From: Patiria pectinifera
Lineage: Eukaryota > Echinodermata > Asteroidea > Valvatida > Asterinidae
Reading direction: 5' to 3'
Length of the DNA: 64,000 bases
NCBI GenBank assembly: GCA_029964075.1
Contig: CM057142.1
Coordinates: 27,096,392-27,160,391 of the forward strand
The notes beneath the pieces were generated by a model. The model ran no database searches. It saw only the letters and a list, made by a program, of their open reading frames with translations, and was not told where the DNA came from. This document shows, one piece after another, positions 1 through 10,972 of this stretch; the stretch's first letter is position 1, and each line of letters starts with the position of its first letter. The translations under genes and the position numbers were made by a program.

Positions 1-251
1 TGATGAGCCTATCATATTGACGGTGCGGACCGTGTAAGTTGTCCACTGAATCAGCACCGGGCCAAAAATGTAAAGGCCATGCCATATCGGAGTTCTTAAA
101 CTTGAAAGCTCGGAAGCTGCGGGCCAAAATTAATGTTTTAAGCCCCATTTAATGGAATTATTAAATTCAATCCCTAACGTTTGCCTACATTCTTCTGTTC
201 CACTTGACTTGGTGTTTTTTTTTTCAATTTTGTATTTCCAGTTAGTGGTAG
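1..251. repeat. Left flank: diverged end of a preceding array-type repeat
   Basis: About the first 160 bases match nothing else I recognise in the window. From about 161 to 240 the sequence (TTCAATCC, a poly-T run, CACTTGACTT, ATTTCCAG) resembles pieces at 31560-31612 and 38095-38145 in the older repeat block. The array therefore seems to be entered through an old-type copy, not a young one. No coding potential is seen. Confidence 0.4.
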
Positions 252-375
252 GCCATTCGGCTTTCTAGAGTTCTTCTCAAAAATAATGGGAGGAGAAACG
301 TGGAACACTGGTGGGTTCTGGAATGAAGTTGACATTTCGGGCAATAATGAGCCCACTTTTTTTCATTTCTTGCAT

Positions 376-565
376 TGAGGAGCGGGTCCAGGAATTTTAG
401 CGGGGAGGGGGAGGGTTCAGGCCCGTTAGAGATGTTTATATCCGATTGCTGCGGACAGGCGGACCTTATCATTATTATAATAATGTTATACATTTTTGGT
501 GCGCGTCAGAAGGGGGTGGGGTTGGCGGGGGGGGGGTCGAACCCCTCTCAGGGGATCCGCGCCTG
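376..565. mobile_element. hAT-like non-autonomous element, unit 1 copy
   Basis: The right end reads GGATCCGCGCCTG and the left end is a degraded form of its complement (GAGCGGGTCCAGG). Termini of the CAGG-GCGGATCC type around a short G-rich, non-coding interior are typical of small hAT-superfamily derivatives. No matching 8-bp target duplication was found, so the superfamily is inferred from the ends alone. Confidence 0.45.
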
Positions 566-1757
566 ACTTATACTCTTTTTACAAAGATTCTCAACTCCCC
601 TACTTCTATTTTAAAATCGTACGGACGTCTTTGCTTTAAAAAGGAAACTTTTTTACGGATTTGTTTGCTAACACTGTATATCAGGCCTATATGCATATTC
701 CGTTCGCTGTTCCCAACAGTCCTTCGTCAGCCTGATATATCAAACATTATTTTCGTGAAAAAAGATATGAACTGGAAGTTCTTATCCTTAATTTCCAAAA
801 AAAAACGACCATTAAAATGTAGACAACATTTCACCAGGACATGCACCGCATTACACTAGGGGCGCTGTTCATGACACCGATGTGCATAGCGCTTCGCTCG
901 TACCCTCGCCCTGCAGTTTGGGCCTAGGACGCTGGGCCGGGAAGGGCTGGCGAGCTTCACAGAATCTTGTGAAGGACGGTGGGGATGGACTTCTGGGTAA
1001 CTTATCATGGCCTGTATATCAAGACATAATTAAAGCTTCTTTAGCTGTTTAAAGGGTGCAGGTAGTCCGGCTCCCCAGACCCCATTGTCCTTTGGATTTC
1101 AAAAATATCTTTAGGGTCGCAGACCAGTAAATAGGCCCAAATTTGCCTACGCCGGCCAAATCACGATTTGCATGCCCTCAAAATCTTCAGTATTTGAGAG
1201 TATTGTGGGCCATGAACTTGAGGGTTTGTAAAAAAAATATGAGTGGAAGCCGTGCACAGGACTTTGCGCTTGTAGTTCTGTGTAATTTGGATGTAATTGG
1301 GACCCTAAAAGAGCTCTATTTCAAAATGGACGGTGAAGGCACCGTTTTTTTTAAATGGCGATGGGCTTCAGGACTATTTTAAAGGGTGATCATATTCGAA
1401 TGAAAGGTTCTCCCAAAGGTCATCAGATTACCCTCAAAAATAAAAAAGAAAAGAAAAAAGGAAGATGCTGAAATAAGCTTCAGTTTTGTGTCTCGAACAT
1501 CTTGGAGAGTAAATTGCGAGTATTTTTCCTAACTTTCTGAAGTGGGGCCATTTATCATTTATTGCACCCATAGGGGCACTGTCAAAAGCGGACACTCATG
1601 GACACTCTCGGACGTAGGCGGCGCTCTTCATCCCTGCCGTCTGACGTGAACGCTTTTTTCCGACCGGCCATGTCGCCGCCCCGATTTTGCTTCTATCAGC
1701 GTCCCCGCCTGGCTCGCTCTTAAAGTCTGTAGCCCGTTGCAATTTGCTACTCTGCAA

Positions 1758-1799
1758 CCCCCCCCCCCCCCTTCCCCCTACCCTGAGGGGGGGGGGGGT
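1758..1799. repeat. C-run/G-run inverted homopolymer pair (unit 1)
   Basis: A run of C, then CTTCCCCCTACCCTGA, then a run of G. The C and G runs can pair as a hairpin, or the strands can form separate quadruplex and i-motif structures. Run lengths differ among the copies near 6070-6113, 10383-10422, 14718-14756, 19213-19256 and 32740-32788. Confidence 0.6.
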
Positions 1800-2234
1800 A
1801 AAATAGGCGCTTAGAATGTCGGTAAAAGGAGAAACAAATATCCAGCAAGGCAGCACTGAACTATTTTTCAGAGATCAGCGAAATACTGCATCGTCACGCA
1901 CGTATACCCCAACTTTGTAAATAAAAATCCCAAAATCTACCTCCTTACTACATGTCAAAAATATGTCCTACTTTTTATTCTTAATTAAATAACCCTGTTG
2001 TTTATCAATGGAATTAAACTAAACGTTCATATCATGTCGACAAGGCACGACAAATCATTGTGTGGGGCGAGTTTCATCAGCTTTGTTCGAGAGGGTGAGA
2101 TTTAACGCCTCGCGAAAACAAATACTCCCTTTCAAAGCCGAAACAGAACTGCAGGAGATGGCGGCGGAAGGCGCGTGCTGCTGCCGAAAGCTTCTGAAAA
2201 AATGAAGGGTCATCCCCGATGACATTGCACACTA

Positions 2235-2264
2235 CTCGATCGTGTGTTGCGCAAAACGATCGAG
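2235..2264. repeat. 30-bp dyad, upstream of the satellite block
   Basis: Arms CTCGATCG and CGATCGAG face each other around a core containing the palindrome TTGCGCAA. Counterparts in the other units lie at 6549-6578, 10860-10889, 15193-15222 and 19708-19737; the unit 5 copy has one arm mismatch. The dyad sits in a segment of about 200 bp that is repeated on the other side of the monomers. Confidence 0.7.
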
Positions 2265-2351
2265 GAGGTGCAGGCGCGGATCTGGGGGAGGGGGTTCCCC
2301 CACCTCCATGGGCGTCGCCAGGACTTTTTCTAACGGGGGAAAAAACAATTT

Positions 2352-3088
2352 TTCGAGTCTTTTACGAGTCTTTCCAGGAGGTTAGGAGCATTTTCACTTT
2401 TGGAAGAAAATTGACAAAAATTGCAAGGGGTTAGCCTAACATTTTTCATAAAAATTAGCTTTTAAATGATATATCTGTCCCTAAATCCAGTTGGAATGCG
2501 TTCCAGGGGACCTTACGAGTCTTTCCCGGACGTTTGGAGCAATTTCATTTTTTGACCGAGATTGATAAACATTGCAAGGGGTTAACCTTACATTTTTCAT
2601 AAAAATTGGCTAAAATATAAATTTCTTTTTAATAATATATCTGTCCCTAAATCCAGTTGGAATGTGTTCCAGGGTCCCTTGGGAGTCCTTCCAGGAAGTT
2701 TGGAGCATTTTCATTTTTTTGACGAAAATTGACAAAATTGCAAGATGTTAGCCTTACATTTTTCATAAAAATTGGCTAAAATATAAATTTCTTTTTAATA
2801 ATATATCTGTCCCTAAATCGAGTTGGAATGTGTTCCAGGGTCCCTTAGGAGTCCTCCCAGGAAGTTTGGAGCATTTTCATTTTTTTGACGAAAATTGACA
2901 AAAATTGCAAGGGGTTAGCCTAACATTTTATCATAAAATCTGGCTAAAATATGAATTTCTTTTTAATGATATATCTGTCCCTAAATCGAGTTGGAATGTG
3001 TTCCAGGGGCCCTTAGCAGTCTTTCCAGGAAGTTTGGAGCAATTTCATTTTTGACGAAAATTGACAAAAATTGCAAGGGGTTAGCCTT
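2352..3088. repeat. ~167-bp satellite monomers, unit 1 block
   Basis: AT-rich monomers in the same orientation. Each carries GGCTAAAATAT, ATATATCTGTCCCTAAATC, GGAATGTGTTCCAGGG, AGTCTTTCCAGGAAGTTTGG and AAAATTGACAAAAATTGCAA. Landmark motifs fall near 2470, 2635, 2803 and 2970, a period of about 165-168 bp. The block opens with a partial monomer and ends at GTTAGCCTTGCAGGAG. Confidence 0.88.
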
Positions 3089-3172
3089 GCAGGAGACGGC
3101 GGCGGAAGGCACGTGCTGCTGCCGAAAGCTTCTGAAGAAATGCAGGGTCATCCCCGATGTCATTGCACACTA

Positions 3173-3202
3173 CTTGATCATGTGTTGCGCAAAACGATCG
3201 AG
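3173..3202. repeat. 30-bp dyad, downstream of the satellite block
   Basis: Second copy of the dyad in the unit, with left arm CTTGATCA in place of CTCGATCG, so two pairs are lost while the TTGCGCAA core is kept. Counterparts lie at 7488-7517, 11800-11829, 16301-16330 and 20662-20691; in the last the core is changed to TTACGCAA. Confidence 0.7.
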
Positions 3203-3399
3203 GAGGTGCAGTCGCGGATCTGGGGGAGGGGGGTCCCCCATCTCCAAGGGCGTGGCCAGGATTTTTTCTAGAGGGGGACAAAAAAAAAATTCACTAAAAA
3301 TTCTTGTATTTCTCAACAAATTCTCGATTTATCAGTTAAAGAGGGTGGCAGGTACATTTTGGATCCCCCCCAACTCGTTAAATTTACACCACTATGACT

Positions 3400-3489
3400 C
3401 TTTTTCTCTTTTTTCTTCTCTTTCCCCCTATTTGTCTTCTTTTTTCCCCCTTTTTTTTCTCTCCTTTTTTTGGTGGGGGGGGGGGGCAA
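3400..3489. repeat. Polypyrimidine tract running into poly-G (unit 1)
   Basis: About 75 bases of almost pure C/T followed by a G run, then CAAGCGCCCCCTCC. Such tracts can form triplex DNA, and here the length and C/T pattern differ in every unit. Counterparts are at about 7714-7796, 12025-12128, 16525-16621 and 20702-20788, and in the old block at about 31100-31177, 35575-35660 and 37690-37740. Confidence 0.6.
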
Positions 3490-4048
3490 GCGCCCCCTCC
3501 TTTCCCCCTCGCGATGCCTATGCCCAGTTCTGTCCAAAAAAAACAATTCATAGAATTCCATGAAAAAAAATGCGCACCCCCCCCCCTTTCTTACACGCTT
3601 AAACTGTTTACCGGTAATAATGTCCGCTTTGCACCAAAATACGGACATCGGCAGCTTTGTTAGGGGGTATATGCATATTCTGTGATATAGGCCTAGTGTT
3701 AATAACCGCTGTAGAATAGCTTTACTTTTTGGTGTCAGAGCAGGGGAGGAGTTGTACATAATGTTTATATAATATTGTACATAATGTTTATATTACAATG
3801 TACATCTTTATTTTTCCCCGGTATAATATGGCGTTTTTACGTCTATTGGAAATTGCGCCATTAATAATGGTAGTCATATTGATCGAACGAAACTCCGTTT
3901 TAATTATAGTCAATTATGAATTGATTCATGACATAGACCTCTGTTTCCTTTTCAAAACTACCGTACATCTACCGAGCAGATGTAAGTATCAAACTAAACC
4001 AAAGTATAAAAGATAGAGGATAACAAAATCAAAAAGTTATGTGCTAGT

Positions 4049-4472
4049 CAAGCTTTCAGGGATCGGTCTGAGCCATAACAATGCCCCAGCCGATCCCTTA
4101 GTTCTCTTCCGGGGTCTCGGCGTCCCCGACCAATACACACTTCCTTCCCTATCCATCCATGTAACCCCGGAGGGCCAGGCACCATGTAAAAGCAAAGAGC
4201 TAGGGAGGAACAGGGCGGCCCCTAAACCCTGATCCTCCGAGTGGACCAAATGCCCTGAACCTGTACGAAGGCGCCAACCTGGAACTCGCGGACAGTACCA
4301 GCAGCAGTGCTTACCGGTTAAGCTAAGGTACTGTTGGTGTTTTACGACGGGAAATTAAACATCTTATATAATGACTGAACGAGTGCGATTAAAACCAAAA
4401 AGACACCGAGGGATTCGAACCCGTGCCCCGCGCGATGTCTGGACGGTGAATCTAACCACTAGGTCATTCGGC
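4049..4472 (-). mobile_element. tRNA-derived SINE candidate, unit 1 copy
   Basis: On the minus strand a tRNA-like head (4402-4472) has an A-box-like CCTAGTGGTTAGATTC and a B-box GGGTTCGAATCCC, here one G short, followed by a body of about 350 bp. The head resembles tRNA-Glu-like promoters. Acceptor-stem pairing is poor, so it is unlikely to be a working tRNA gene. Confidence 0.5.
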
Positions 4473-4723
4473 TTTCTTAGAGTTCTTCTCAAAAATAATA
4501 GGCGGAGAAACGTGGCACATTGGTGGGTCCATCTGTTTGGGCTCCATGGACGAAAAGAAGTTGACATTTCGGGCAATAATGAGCCCACTGTTTTCATTTC
4601 TTTGGAAAATTGCATTCGGCAGCCTCGTTAGTCGTAGGCCTACGTGTGCTAAACGTGTTTCTCGTTACGCAACAATGGAAACTATTATTATGCAGGCCTT
4701 TTTTGAAAAAGACATCAGGCGTG

Positions 4724-4912
4724 CAGGGGCGGATCCTGGGATTTTGGCGGGGGAGGTCAGGACTGTTAGAGATGTTTATGCATTGTTGCGGACAGGCGGA
4801 CCTTATTATTATTATAGTTGTTATAGATGTACATTTTGTGTGTGCGTCAGAACGTGGGTGGGGTGTTGGAGGGGGGGGGGGGTTCAAACCTCTCTCAGGG
4901 GTTCCGCGCCTG
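4724..4912. mobile_element. hAT-like non-autonomous element, unit 2 copy
   Basis: It starts CAGGGGCGGATCC and ends GGTTCCGCGCCTG, an imperfect terminal inverted repeat. The 189-bp interior has a TTATTATTATTATAG stretch and a long G run. It was copied as part of the array unit, not inserted independently. Confidence 0.5.
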
Positions 4913-6665
4913 ACTTCTACTCTTTGTATTTGGACAGACACAGATTCTCAACTCCCCTACTTCTATTTTAAAATCGTACGGACGTCTTTAAAAAGTAAAC
5001 GATCAGGCCTATATGCATATTCCGTTCGCTGTTCCCAACAGTCCTTCGTCAGCCTATTATCAAACATTATTTTCGTGAAAATGATATGAACTGGAAGTTC
5101 TCGTCCTTAATTTCCCAAAAAAAACGACTTTTAAAATGTAGACAACATTTCACCAGGACATGCACCGCATTACACTAGGGGCGCTGTTCATGATACCGAT
5201 GTGCATAGCGCTTCGCTCGTACCCTCGCCCTGCAGTTTGGGCCTCGGACGCTGGGCCGGGAAGGGCTGGCGAGCTTCACAGAATCTTGTGAAGGACGGTG
5301 GGGATGGACTTCTGGGTAACTTATCATGGCCTGTATATCAATACATAATTAAAGCTTCTTTAGCTGTTTAAAGGGTGCAGGTAGTCCGACTCCCCAGACC
5401 CCATTGTCCTTTGGATTTCAAAAATATCTTTAGGGTCGCAGACCAGTAAATAGGCCCAAATTTGCCTACGCCGGCCAAATCACGATTTGCATGCCCTCAA
5501 AATCTTCAGTATTTGAGAGTATTGTGGGCCATGAACTTGAGGGTTTGTAAAAACTATGAGTGGAAGCCGTGCACAGGACTTTGCGCTTGCAGTTCTGTGT
5601 AATTTGGATGTAATTGGGGCCCTAAAAGCGCTCTATTTCACAATGGAGTGTAGGCACCGTTTTTTTTAAATGGCGATGGGCTTCAGGACTATTTTAAGGG
5701 GTGATCATATTCGAATGAAAGTTTCTCCCAAAGGTCATCGGATTACCCTCAAAAAAATTTAGAAAACAAGGAAGATGCTAAAATAAGCTTCAGTTTTGAT
5801 GTGTGTCTCGAACACCTTGGAGAGTAAATTGTGAGTATTTTTTCTAACTTTCTGAAGTGGGGCCATTTATCATTTATTGCACCCATAGGGGCACTGTCAA
5901 AAGCGGACACTCATGGACACTCTCGGACGTAGGCGGCGCTCTTCATCCCTGCCGTGTGACGTGAACGCTTTTTTCCGACCGGCCATGTCGCCGCCCCGAT
6001 TTTGCTTCTATCAGCGTCCCCGCCTGGCTCGCTCTTAAAGTCTGTAGCCCGTTGCAATTTGCTACTCTGCAACCCCCCCCCCCCCTTCCCACTACCCTGA
6101 GGGGGAGGGGGGTAAAATAGGCGCTTAGAATGTCGGTAAAAGGAGAAACAAATATCCAGCAAGGCAGCACTGAACTATTTTTCAGAGATCAGCGAAATAC
6201 TGCATCGTCACGCACGTATACCCCAACTTTGTAAATAAAAATCCCAAAATCTACCTCCTTACTACATGTCAAAAATATGTCCTACTTTTTATTCTTAATT
6301 AAATAACCCTGTTGTTTATCAATGGAATTAAACTAAACGTTCATATCATGTCGACAAGGCACGACAAATCATTGTGTGGGGCGAGTTTCATCAGCTTTGT
6401 TCGAGAGGGTGAGATTTAACGCCTCGCGAAAACAAATACTCCCTTTCAAAGCCGAAACAGAACTGCAGGAGATGGCGGCGGAAGGCGCGTGCTGCTGCCG
6501 AAAGCTTCTGAAAAAATGAAGGGTCATCCCCGATGACATTGCACACTACTCGATCGTGTGTTGCGCAAAACGATCGAGGAGGTGCAGGCGCGGATCTGGG
6601 GGAGGGGGTTCCCCCACCTCCATGGGCGTCGCCAGGACTTTTTCTAACGGGGGAAAAAACAATTT

Positions 6666-7403
6666 TTCGAGTCTTTTACGAGTCTTTCCAGGAGGTTAGG
6701 AGCATTTTCACTTTTGGAAGAAAATTGACAAAAATTGCAAGGGGTTAGCCTAACATTTTTCATAAAAATTAGCTTTTAAATGATATATCTGTCCCTAAAT
6801 CCAGTTGGAATGCGTTCCAGGGGACCTTACGAGTCTTTCCCGGACGTTTGGAGCAATTTCATTTTTTGACCGAGATTGATAAACATTGCAAGGGGTTAAC
6901 CTTACATTTTTCATAAAAATTGGCTAAAATATAAATTTCTTTTTAATAATATATCTGTCCCTAAATCCAGTTGGAATGTGTTCCAGGGTCCCTTGGGAGT
7001 CCTTCCAGGAAGTTTGGAGCATTTTCATTTTTTTGACGAAAATTGACAAAATTGCAAAATGTTAGCCTTACATTTTTCATAAAAATTGGCTAAAATATAA
7101 ATTTCTTTTTAATAATATATCTGTCCCTAAATCGAGTTGGAATGTGTTCCAGGGTCCCTTAGGAGTCCTCCCAGGAAGTTTGGAGCATTTTCATTTTTTT
7201 GACGAAAATTGACAAAAATTGCAAGGGGTTAGCCTAACATTTTATCATAAAATCTGGCTAAAATATGAATTTCTTTTTAATGATATATCTGTCCCTAAAT
7301 CGAAATGGAATGTGTTCCAGGGGCCCTTAGGAGTCTTTCCAGGAAGTTTGGAGCAATTTCATTTTTTGACGAAAATTGACAAAAATTGCAAGGGGTTAGC
7401 CTT
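6666..7403. repeat. ~167-bp satellite monomers, unit 2 block
   Basis: Landmark motifs near 6781, 6949, 7117 and 7284. Monomers at the same rank in different units are far more alike than neighbouring monomers within one unit, which is the signature of higher-order repeat organisation. Confidence 0.88.
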
Positions 7404-8355
7404 GCAGGAGACGGCGGCGGAAGGCACGTGCTGCTGCCGAAAGCTTCTGAAGAAATGCAGGGTCATCCCCGATGTCATTGCACACTACTTGATCATGTGT
7501 TGCGCAAAACGATCGAGGAGGTGCAGTCGCGGATCTGGGGGAGGGGGGTCCCCCATCTCCAAGGGCGTGGCCAGGATTTTTTCTAGAGGGGGACAAAAAA
7601 AAAATTCACTAAAAATTCTTGTATTTCTCAACAAATTCTCGATTTATCAGTTAAAGAGGGTGGCAGGTACATTTTGGATCCCCCCCAACTCGTTAAATTT
7701 ACACCACTATGACTCTTTTTCTCTTTTTTTTCTTCTCTTTTTTCCCCTATTTGTCTTCTTTTCCCCCTTTTTCTCTCCTTTTTTGGTGGGGGCAAGCGCC
7801 CCCTCCTTTCCCCCTCGCGATGCCTATGCCCAGTTCTGTCCAAAAAAAACAATTCATAGAATTCCATGAAAAAAAATGCGCACCCCCCCCCCCTTTCTTA
7901 CACGCTTAAACTGTTTACCGGTAATAATGTCCGCTTTGCACCAAAATACGGACATCGGCAGCTTTGTTAGGGGGTATATGCATATTCTGTGATATAGGCC
8001 TAGTGTTAATAACCGCTGTAGAATAGCTTTACTTTTTGGTGTCAGAGCAGGGGAGGAGTTGTACATAATGTTTATATAATATTGTACATAATGTTTATAT
8101 TACAATGTACATCTTTATTTTTCCCCGGTATAATATGGCGTTTTTACGTCTATTGGAAATTGCGCCATTAATAATGGTAGTCATATTGATCGAACGAAAC
8201 TCCGTTTTAATTATAGTCAATTATGAATTGATTCATGACATAGACCTCTGTTTCCTTTTCAAAACTACCGTACATCTACCGAGCAGATGTAAGTATCAAA
8301 CTAAACCAAAGTATAAAAGATAGAGGATAACAAAATCAAAAAGTTATGTGCTAGT

Positions 8356-8780
8356 CAAGCTTTCAGGGATCGGTCTGAGCCATAACAATGCCCCAGCCGA
8401 TCCCTTAGTTCTCTTCCGGGGTCTCGGCGTCCCCGACCAATACACACTTCCTTCCCTATCCATCCATGTAACCCCGGAGGGCCAGGCACCATGTAAAAGC
8501 AAAGAGCTAGGGAGGAACAGGGCGGCCCCTAAACCCTGATCCTCCGAGTGGACCAAATGCCCTGAACCTGTACGAAGGCGCCAACCTGGAACTCGCGGAC
8601 AGTACCAGCAGCAGTGCTTACCGGTTAAGCTAAGGTACTGTTGGTGTTTTACGACGGGAAATTAAACATCTTATATAATGACTGAACGAGTGCGATTAAA
8701 ACCAAAAAGACACCGAGGGGATTCGAACCCGTGCCCCGCGCGATGTCTGGACGGTGAATCTAACCACTAGGTCATTCGGC
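8356..8780 (-). mobile_element. tRNA-derived SINE candidate, unit 2 copy
   Basis: The head at 8709-8780 has an A-box-like TAGTGGTTAGATTC and an intact B-box GGTTCGAATCCC. Within the body, the minus strand near 8580-8640 shows a second tRNA-like A-box (TAGCTTAACCGGTAAGC) followed by GAGTTCCAGGTTGG, suggesting a dimeric tRNA-derived origin. At the far end AGGGATCGG and CCGATCCCT form a stem. The 3' boundary is uncertain. Confidence 0.5.
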
Positions 8781-9031
8781 TTTCTTAGAGTTCTTCTCAA
8801 AAATAATAGGCGGAGAAACGTGGCACATTGGTGGGTCCATCTGTTTGGGCTCCATGGACGAAAAGAAGTTGACATTTCGGGCAATAATGAGCCCACTGTT
8901 TTCATTTCTTTGGAAAATTGCATTCGGCAGCCTCGTTAGTCGTAGGCCTACGTGTGCTAAACGTGTTTCTCGTTACGCAACAATGGAAACTATTATTATG
9001 CAGGCCTTTTTTGAAAAAGACATCAGGCGTG

Positions 9032-9226
9032 CAGGGGCGGATCCTGGGATTTTGGCGGGGGGGGGAGGGGTCAGGCCTGTTAGAGATGTTTATGCATTGT
9101 TGCGGACAGGCGGACCTTATTATTATTATAGTTGTTATAGATGTACATTTTGTGTGTGCGTCAGAACGTGGGTGGGGTGTTGGAGGGGGGGGGGGGTTCA
9201 AACCTCTCTCAGGGGTTCCGCGCCTG
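9032..9226. mobile_element. hAT-like non-autonomous element, unit 3 copy
   Basis: Same ends as the unit 2 copy. It is longer only through expansion of the G runs after TTTTGGCG and before TTCAAACC. Confidence 0.5.
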
Positions 9227-10972
9227 ACTTCTACTCTTTGTATTTGGACAGACACAGATTCTCAACTCCCCTACTTCTATTTTAAAATCGTACGGACGTC
9301 TTTAAAAAGTAAACGATCAGGCCTATATGCATATTCCGTTCGCTGTTCCCAACAGTCCTTCGTCAGCCTATTATCAAACATTATTTTCGTGAAAATGATA
9401 TGAACTGGAAGTTCTCGTCCTTAATTTCCCAAAAAAAACGACTTTTAAAATGTAGACAACATTTCACCAGGACATGCACCGCATTACACTAGGGGCGCTG
9501 TTCATGATACCGATGTGCATAGCGCTTCGCTCGTACCCTCGCCCTGCAGTTTGGGCCTCGGACGCTGGGCCGGGAAGGGCTGGCGAGCTTCACAGAATCT
9601 TGTGAAGGACGGTGGGGATGGACTTCTGGGTAACTTATCATGGCCTGTATATCAATACATAATTAAAGCTTCTTTAGCTGTTTAAAGGGTGCAGGTAGTC
9701 CGACTCCCCAGACCCCATTGTCCTTTGGATTTCAAAAATATCTTTAGGGTCGCAGACCAGTAAATAGGCCCAAATTTGCCTACGCCGGCCAAATCACGAT
9801 TTGCATGCCCTCAAAATCTTCAGTATTTGAGAGTATTGTGGGCCATGAACTTGAGGGTTTGTAAAAACTATGAGTGGAAGCCGTGCACAGGACTTTGCGC
9901 TTGCAGTTCTGTGTAATTTGGATGTAATTGGGGCCCTAAAAGCGCTCTATTTCACAATGGAGTGTAGGCACCGTTTTTAAATGGCGATGGGCTTCAGGAC
10001 TACTTTAAGGGGAGATTATATTCGAATGAAAGTTTCTACCAAAGGTCATCGGATTACTCCCAAAAAATTTAGAAAAACAAGGAAGATGCTAAAATAAGCT
10101 TCAGTTTTGATGTGTGTCTCGAACACCTTGGAGAGTAAATTGTGAGTATTTTTTCTAACTTTCTGAAGTGGGGCCATTTATCATTTATTGCACCCATAGG
10201 GGCACTGTCAAAAGCGGACACTCATGGACACTCTCGGACGTAGGCGGCGCTCTTCATCCCTGCCGTGTGACGTGAACGCTTTTTTCCGACCGGCCATGTC
10301 GCCGCCCCGATTTTGCTTCTATCAGCGTCCCCGCCTGGCTCGCTCTTAAAATCTGTAGCCCGTTGCAATTTGCTACTCTGCAACCCCCCCCCCCCCTTCC
10401 CACTACCCTGAGGGGGGGGGGGGTAAAATAGGCGCTTAGAATGTCGGTAAAAGGAGAAACAAATATCCAGCAAGGCAGCACTGAACTATTTTTCAGAGAT
10501 CAGCGAAATACTGCATCGTCACGCACGTATACCCCAACTTTGTAAATAAAAATCCCAAAATCTACCTCCTTACTACATGTCAAAAATATGTCCTACTTTT
10601 TATTCTTAATTAAATAACCCTGTTGTTTATCAATGGAATTAAACTAAACGTTCATATCATGTCGACAAGGCACGACAAATCATTGTGTGGGGCGAGTTTC
10701 ATCAGCTTTGTTCGAGAGGGTGAGATTTAACGCCTCGCGAAAACAAATACTCCCTTTCAAAGCCGAAACAGAACTGCAGGAGATGGCGGCGGAAGGCGCG
10801 TGCTGCTGCCGAAAGCTTCTGAAAAAATGAAGGGTCATCCCCGATGACATTGCACACTACTCGATCGTGTGTTGCGCAAAACGATCGAGGAGGTGCAGGC
10901 GCGGATCTGGGGGAGGGGGTTCCCCCACCTCCATGGGCGTCGCCAGGACTTTTTCTAACGGGGGAAAAAACA

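Larger units (their letters stand above)
252..4465. repeat. Tandem array unit 1 (~4.2 kb, left-edge copy)
   Basis: First of five head-to-tail copies, taking ATTCGGCTTTCT as an arbitrary unit start. Order of parts: hAT-like element (376-565), a non-coding stretch (566-2100), dyad segment (about 2145-2340), four-plus satellite monomers (2352-3088), second dyad segment (3090-3270), polypyrimidine/poly-G tract (3400-3489), an AT-rich stretch (3600-4040) and a minus-strand SINE (4049-4472). Up to about 900 it differs visibly from units 2-5 and reads more like the old copy at 39200-39600. Beyond that it is nearly identical to unit 2. Short open frames occur but match no family I know. Confidence 0.9.
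4466..8773. repeat. Tandem array unit 2 (4308 bp)
   Basis: Core copy of the array. Read against unit 3 it differs mainly in homopolymer lengths and a few single bases, which implies a very recent duplication or ongoing homogenisation. It contains the same ordered parts as unit 1, with the hAT-like element at 4724-4912, monomers at 6666-7403 and the SINE at 8356-8780. Confidence 0.92.

Noticed and set aside
2991-3563. Long open frames in the array, such as those spanning the dyad segment and pyrimidine tract (also 7219-7869 and 11624-12304)
   Set aside because: They run through homopolymer tracts and satellite monomers, have low-complexity ends, and are open in several frames on both strands. 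No family motif was seen. Conservation is of DNA, not specifically of one reading frame.
4402-4472. Functional tRNA gene on the minus strand in each unit
   Set aside because: A- and B-box-like motifs are present but the acceptor stem does not pair over seven bases, and the sequence continues into a SINE-like body.
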